Made by a program: the position numbers and the translations under genes. A stretch of DNA of 64,000 bases from Microbacterium sp. MYb62 (lineage in GTDB: Bacteria > Actinomycetota > Actinomycetes > Actinomycetales > Microbacteriaceae), in NCBI RefSeq assembly GCF_002979475.1, contig NZ_PCOY01000004.1, positions 168,686-232,685 on the forward strand. Reading direction: 5' to 3'. The notes beneath the pieces are model-generated. The model was given only the letters and a program-made list of their open reading frames with translations, was not told the DNA's origin and did no database searches. Below, in pieces: positions 61,222 through 64,000 of the stretch (within the stretch, counting starts at the first letter, position 1; each line of letters starts with the position of its first letter).

Positions 61222-61379
61222 CGAATCGATGGCGTGTCGAATGCGCGTTAATCCCTCACGCGGTCGTACGTTCTAGGCATCGGGCAAGGCGCCCGTTCGG
61301 GTCGGCCTCAGGTTCGCGACTCGTGACCCCCTGGTCGACTTGTTCGAATAGCCGGGATTCCCCGGGTCGGGAGTGGGTC

Positions 61380-62762
61380 GTGACCACACGTACAGCGCAG
61401 CAGGCCACCAGCACCGCGCAGCAGTCCACCCGTAAGACGACGAGGCGAGCATCATCCGCCGATCCGGATCAGGATCTGCGCACGTATGTCCTCGACACCT
61501 CGGTGCTGTTGAGCGATCCGCAGGCGTTCTTCCGATTCGCGGAGCACTCGGTCGTCCTCCCCGTCGTCGTGATCACGGAACTCGAGGGCAAACGACACGA
61601 CCCGGAGATCGGCTACTTCGCGCGGCAGGCACTCCGCCACCTCGACGACCTGCGGATCGAGCACGGTCGGCTGGACTTTCCCGTGGAGGTCGGCGAGGGC
61701 GGGACACTGCGGGTCGAGCTTGCGAACACCGACTCCTCGGTGCTGCCCGCCGGCATCCGGCTCAGCGACAACGACACCCGCATCCTCTCGGTCGCCATGC
61801 ACCTCTCCCAGGACGGCCAGGACGTCACGATCGTCTCGAAGGACCTGCCCATGCGCGTCAAGGCTGCGTCGCTCGGGCTGCGCGCCGAGGAGTACCTCGC
61901 CGAGCAGGCCGTGGACTCCGGGTGGACCGGCATCTCGACACTCGACCTCTCCGGCGACGACATCAGCGACCTGTACGAGAGCGAGGTCGGGCTCAGCGAG
62001 CAGGCTCGTGGCCTTCCGGTGAACACCGGCCTGATCATCCACTCCGAGCGCGGATCGGCCCTCGGGCGGGTCACGGGCGATGGTGAGTACCGACTGGTGC
62101 GTGGAGACCGCGACATCTTCGGGATGCACGGCCGTTCGGCGGAGCAGCGCATCGCGATCGACCTGCTGCTCGACCAGGAAGTCGGGATCGTGTCGCTCGG
62201 CGGCCGCGCCGGAACGGGCAAGTCGGCGCTCGCACTGTGCGCCGGGCTCGAGGCGGTGCTGGAGCGGCAGCAGCAGAAGAAGATCATCGTGTTCCGGCCG
62301 CTCTTCGCGGTCGGCGGACAGGAGCTCGGCTACCTTCCCGGCGACCAGGGCGAGAAGATGGGACCCTGGGGCCAGGCGGTGTTCGACACTCTGGGTTCGG
62401 TCGTCTCCGGCAACGTGATCGAAGAGGTCATCGAGCGCGGCCTGCTCGAGGTGCTGCCGCTGACCCACATCCGCGGGCGCTCCCTCCACGATGCTTTCGT
62501 GATCGTCGACGAGGCCCAGTCACTCGAGCGCAACGTGCTCCTGACGGTGCTGAGCCGCATGGGGCAGAACTCGCGCGTGATCCTCACGCATGACGTCGGC
62601 CAGCGCGACAACCTCCGCGTGGGCCGTCATGACGGGATCGCGAGCGTGATCGAGACGCTGAAGGGACACGACCTCTTCGGACATGTGACCCTGACGCGTT
62701 CCGAGCGCTCGGCGATCGCAGCCCTCGTCACCGAGCTCCTGGAGGGTGGAGAGCTCAGCTGA
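61380..62762 (+). CDS. PIN-PhoH family protein (YlaK type)
   Basis: A 460-residue fusion of a PIN ribonuclease domain and a PhoH ATPase/helicase. The PIN part (residues 33-165) shows [28 protein letters not shown] and [16 protein letters not shown] with the metal aspartates. The PhoH part has Walker [62 protein letters not shown] (Walker B) and [11 protein letters not shown]. Such proteins unwind and cut RNA. GTG start at 61380 after GGGAG. The 158-base leader (61222-61379) shows no known RNA element to me. Confidence 0.9.
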   Translation: MTTRTAQQATSTAQQSTRKTTRRASSADPDQDLRTYVLDTSVLLSDPQAFFRFAEHSVVLPVVVITELEGKRHDPEIGYFARQALRHLDDLRIEHGRLDFPVEVGEGGTLRVELANTDSSVLPAGIRLSDNDTRILSVAMHLSQDGQDVTIVSKDLPMRVKAASLGLRAEEYLAEQAVDSGWTGISTLDLSGDDISDLYESEVGLSEQARGLPVNTGLIIHSERGSALGRVTGDGEYRLVRGDRDIFGMHGRSAEQRIAIDLLLDQEVGIVSLGGRAGTGKSALALCAGLEAVLERQQQKKIIVFRPLFAVGGQELGYLPGDQGEKMGPWGQAVFDTLGSVVSGNVIEEVIERGLLEVLPLTHIRGRSLHDAFVIVDEAQSLERNVLLTVLSRMGQNSRVILTHDVGQRDNLRVGRHDGIASVIETLKGHDLFGHVTLTRSERSAIAALVTELLEGGELS

Positions 62763-62773
62763 CGACGGACGAC

Positions 62774-62811
62774 AGCGGATGCCGCATGGACGCATGTCCG
62801 CGGCATCCGCT
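62774..62811 (+). terminator. Terminator of the PIN-PhoH gene
   Basis: AGCGGATGCCGC pairs perfectly with GCGGCATCCGCT, and an inner GGAC/GTCC pair extends it. It starts 12 bases after the stop; a weak TGCTTCGTGT follows. Confidence 0.8.
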
Positions 62812-62895
62812 GCTTCGTGTGCGGGCCCGCTCACAGCGGGCTGGGTGCGCGAGGCGGCTCAGTGTCCTCGGCCTCAGGTAGCCCCGCAGATGTAT

Positions 62896-62954
62896 GCCGA
62901 CACGCCAAATGCCGGACTTTGAGGGAGAGTTGTGCCGACATCTGGCGTGTCGGC
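62896..62954. repeat. Inverted repeat, left copy flanking the DUF559 gene
   Basis: Arms 62896-62915 and 62935-62954 pair with two mismatches (core CCGACACGCCA / TGGCGTGTCGG). The right arm matches the other copy exactly over 20 bases. It is 15 bases past the DUF559 stop. Confidence 0.85.
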
Positions 62955-62969
62955 CCCCACATTGGGGCT

Positions 62970-63806
62970 TCACGCGTGCTCGTGCGCACGGACGATCGCC
63001 GCGACGATCGCCGCCTGCACCGTCGGCCAGTCGTGGATCACCTGGGCGTAGTCGAAGCGCAGGGTCTCGAACCCTCGTCGGGAAGCGGAAGCATCTCTCG
63101 CGAGATCCTTGTGCCGTTCCTTCGCGCCCTCATGATTCTGCTTTCCATCGATCTCGAGGATCAGGCGTCCGTCGATCACGAAGTCGACGCGTCCGACGCC
63201 ATCGACGACGACCTGAGACTCGAGGAGGATGCCGAGGACGTGCAACCGCATTCGGATCAGGGATTCGAGGCCGCTGTCGGGGTCCGGTCGGGCGATGTCG
63301 ACCAGCCATCGTGCGTACGCAGGAAGTGCAGTGCGGATCCGCAGGCGGGCAGCGGGCGTGAGCAGACGAAGTTTCCACGCCGACTCGTAGGACGCGAAGA
63401 AGGCCTCGTCGCCCTGGCACCGATGGAGGTGGATCAGGGCGGTCTCGACGTGAGCGATGCCCAGGCCGGCGCTACCGCGGAAGTAGTGGCTGACGCACTG
63501 GCACCCGGCGTGCTCATGCACGCGAGCGCGCCTTCCGACCCAGACATGGGGCGCGGACTCCTCGGCGAGCACCCATACGCCGTGCAGGCGAAGCGCTTCG
63601 CCGCAGGTCAGGGAGCCCCCGTGCAAGGCCGCCCGGCGCAGGTGCGGCTGAAGGGCGGGCGACGCGAAGACGCCAGGGCGGACCCTGTCTATGGTCTTGT
63701 TGCGGACTGCCTTGGCGAGTTCAGGGCGAGTGACTCCGCAGCGTTGCAACTCGGTGCCGCGGGCCAGGCCGCCGAGCCGGATGAGAAGCGAGGAAGGATC
63801 GAGCAC
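62970..63806 (-). CDS. DUF559 nuclease-fold protein with N-terminal AbiEi-like domain
   Basis: A 278-residue protein. The N-terminal part resembles an AbiEi-type antitoxin winged helix (GVTRPELAKAVRNKTIDRVRPGVFA). The C-terminal DUF559 domain has the Vsr/PD-(D/E)xK-like core: GRVDFVIDGRLILEIDGKQNHE followed by ASRRGFETLRFDYAQVIHDW, with the acidic pair Asp and Glu-x-Asp in place. These proteins are common and multi-copy in Microbacteriaceae. The role is not known; possible roles are repeat handling, defence or mobile-element maintenance. Inverted repeats flank it on both sides. Confidence 0.82.
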   Translation of the reverse strand: MLDPSSLLIRLGGLARGTELQRCGVTRPELAKAVRNKTIDRVRPGVFASPALQPHLRRAALHGGSLTCGEALRLHGVWVLAEESAPHVWVGRRARVHEHAGCQCVSHYFRGSAGLGIAHVETALIHLHRCQGDEAFFASYESAWKLRLLTPAARLRIRTALPAYARWLVDIARPDPDSGLESLIRMRLHVLGILLESQVVVDGVGRVDFVIDGRLILEIDGKQNHEGAKERHKDLARDASASRRGFETLRFDYAQVIHDWPTVQAAIVAAIVRAHEHA

Positions 63807-63917
63807 GCTCTCAGCATGGGCCGTGTCCAGCAGTCAGAGACGGCCGGCGAGCGTGATTGTGTACCCCGTTGTCATGCGCAGCTCCTGGGGAGGAGAAGTC
63901 GTCCCGCCAAATGCCCC

Positions 63918-63976
63918 GCCGACACGCCAGATGTCGGACCCGTCGGCCGGGCGAGTCCGACATCTGGCGTGTCGGC
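63918..63976. repeat. Inverted repeat, right copy flanking the DUF559 gene
   Basis: Perfect 22-bp arms (63918-63939 and 63955-63976) around a 15-base loop, same core CCGACACGCCAGATGTCGG. A partial piece, CGCCAAATGCC, lies just before at 63905-63915 and matches the left copy's variant. Confidence 0.9.
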
Positions 63977-64000
63977 CAACGCATGGTGAGGGGCGGTGAG

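Noticed and set aside
62896..63976. Insertion sequence or prophage attachment sites
   Set aside because: The repeats are hairpins, not direct target duplications or terminal inverted repeats of one element. The gene between them is not a transposase or integrase.

Overview
This window looks like a chromosomal segment of a high-GC Gram-positive actinobacterium, most likely a Microbacteriaceae (Microbacterium-like). The reasons are the roughly 70% GC, the actinobacterial families DUF2510, DUF501 and DUF4307, the eno-ftsB-DUF501 neighbourhood, a GTP-type PEP carboxykinase, and the riboflavin operon order ribD-ribE-ribBA-ribH behind an FMN riboswitch. This assignment is inference from gene content, not a database match. 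Most of the window is core metabolism and housekeeping. I see no prophage, insertion sequence or CRISPR array.

Layout. 1-5000: the end of pckG, an ABC exporter with a small HTH regulator, an MHS-type transporter and a small phosphoesterase. 5100-8500: a GH35 beta-galactosidase with a divergent LacI regulator and paired operators, then a small membrane protein. 8500-12200: the riboflavin operon under an FMN riboswitch. 12200-16150: an Fpg/Nei glycosylase, a large transglutaminase-like membrane-anchored protein and an acetyltransferase. 16200-28200: mfd, a gamma-carbonic-anhydrase-like protein, gdhA, ppc, nhaA, mazG and hisS. 28200-41500: an accessory-type stretch. It holds an SGNH hydrolase, VOC and AraC proteins, a tightly overlapping cluster of two HSL-type esterases, an MFS carrier, a CocE-type hydrolase and an APC permease beside a divergent LacI, a DUF4442 protein, and a GntR-DUF1648-CPBP operon. 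41600-49000: eno, ftsB, DUF501, a membrane-anchored subtilisin, a type II NADH dehydrogenase, a yybP-ykoY-type (Mn2+) riboswitch before an unknown protein and a DedA protein, and an unusual tRNA. 49000-62800: PLP and FAD enzymes, LemA, a YcaQ-type glycosylase, an AI-2E-type transporter, ilvA, greA, a PAQR protein, uppS, an aminotransferase and a PIN-PhoH protein. The end holds a DUF559 nuclease-like gene between two copies of an inverted repeat.

How the genes fit together. pckG, ppc, eno, gdhA and ilvA cover the PEP-oxaloacetate node, lower glycolysis and amino acid nitrogen metabolism. mfd, Fpg/Nei, YcaQ and mazG protect DNA and nucleotide pools. Many neighbours overlap by ATGA or GTGA, which implies translational coupling.

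Most interesting signals: (1) a Mn2+-type riboswitch in front of a protein of unknown function; (2) a class I-shaped tRNA with a UAA anticodon; (3) a 22-bp inverted repeat on both sides of a DUF559 gene; (4) a TANNNT box six bases (in one case seven) before the start codon of 14 genes, which suggests widespread leaderless transcription; (5) several short tandem repeats, most with a 16-bp unit, beside stop codons.
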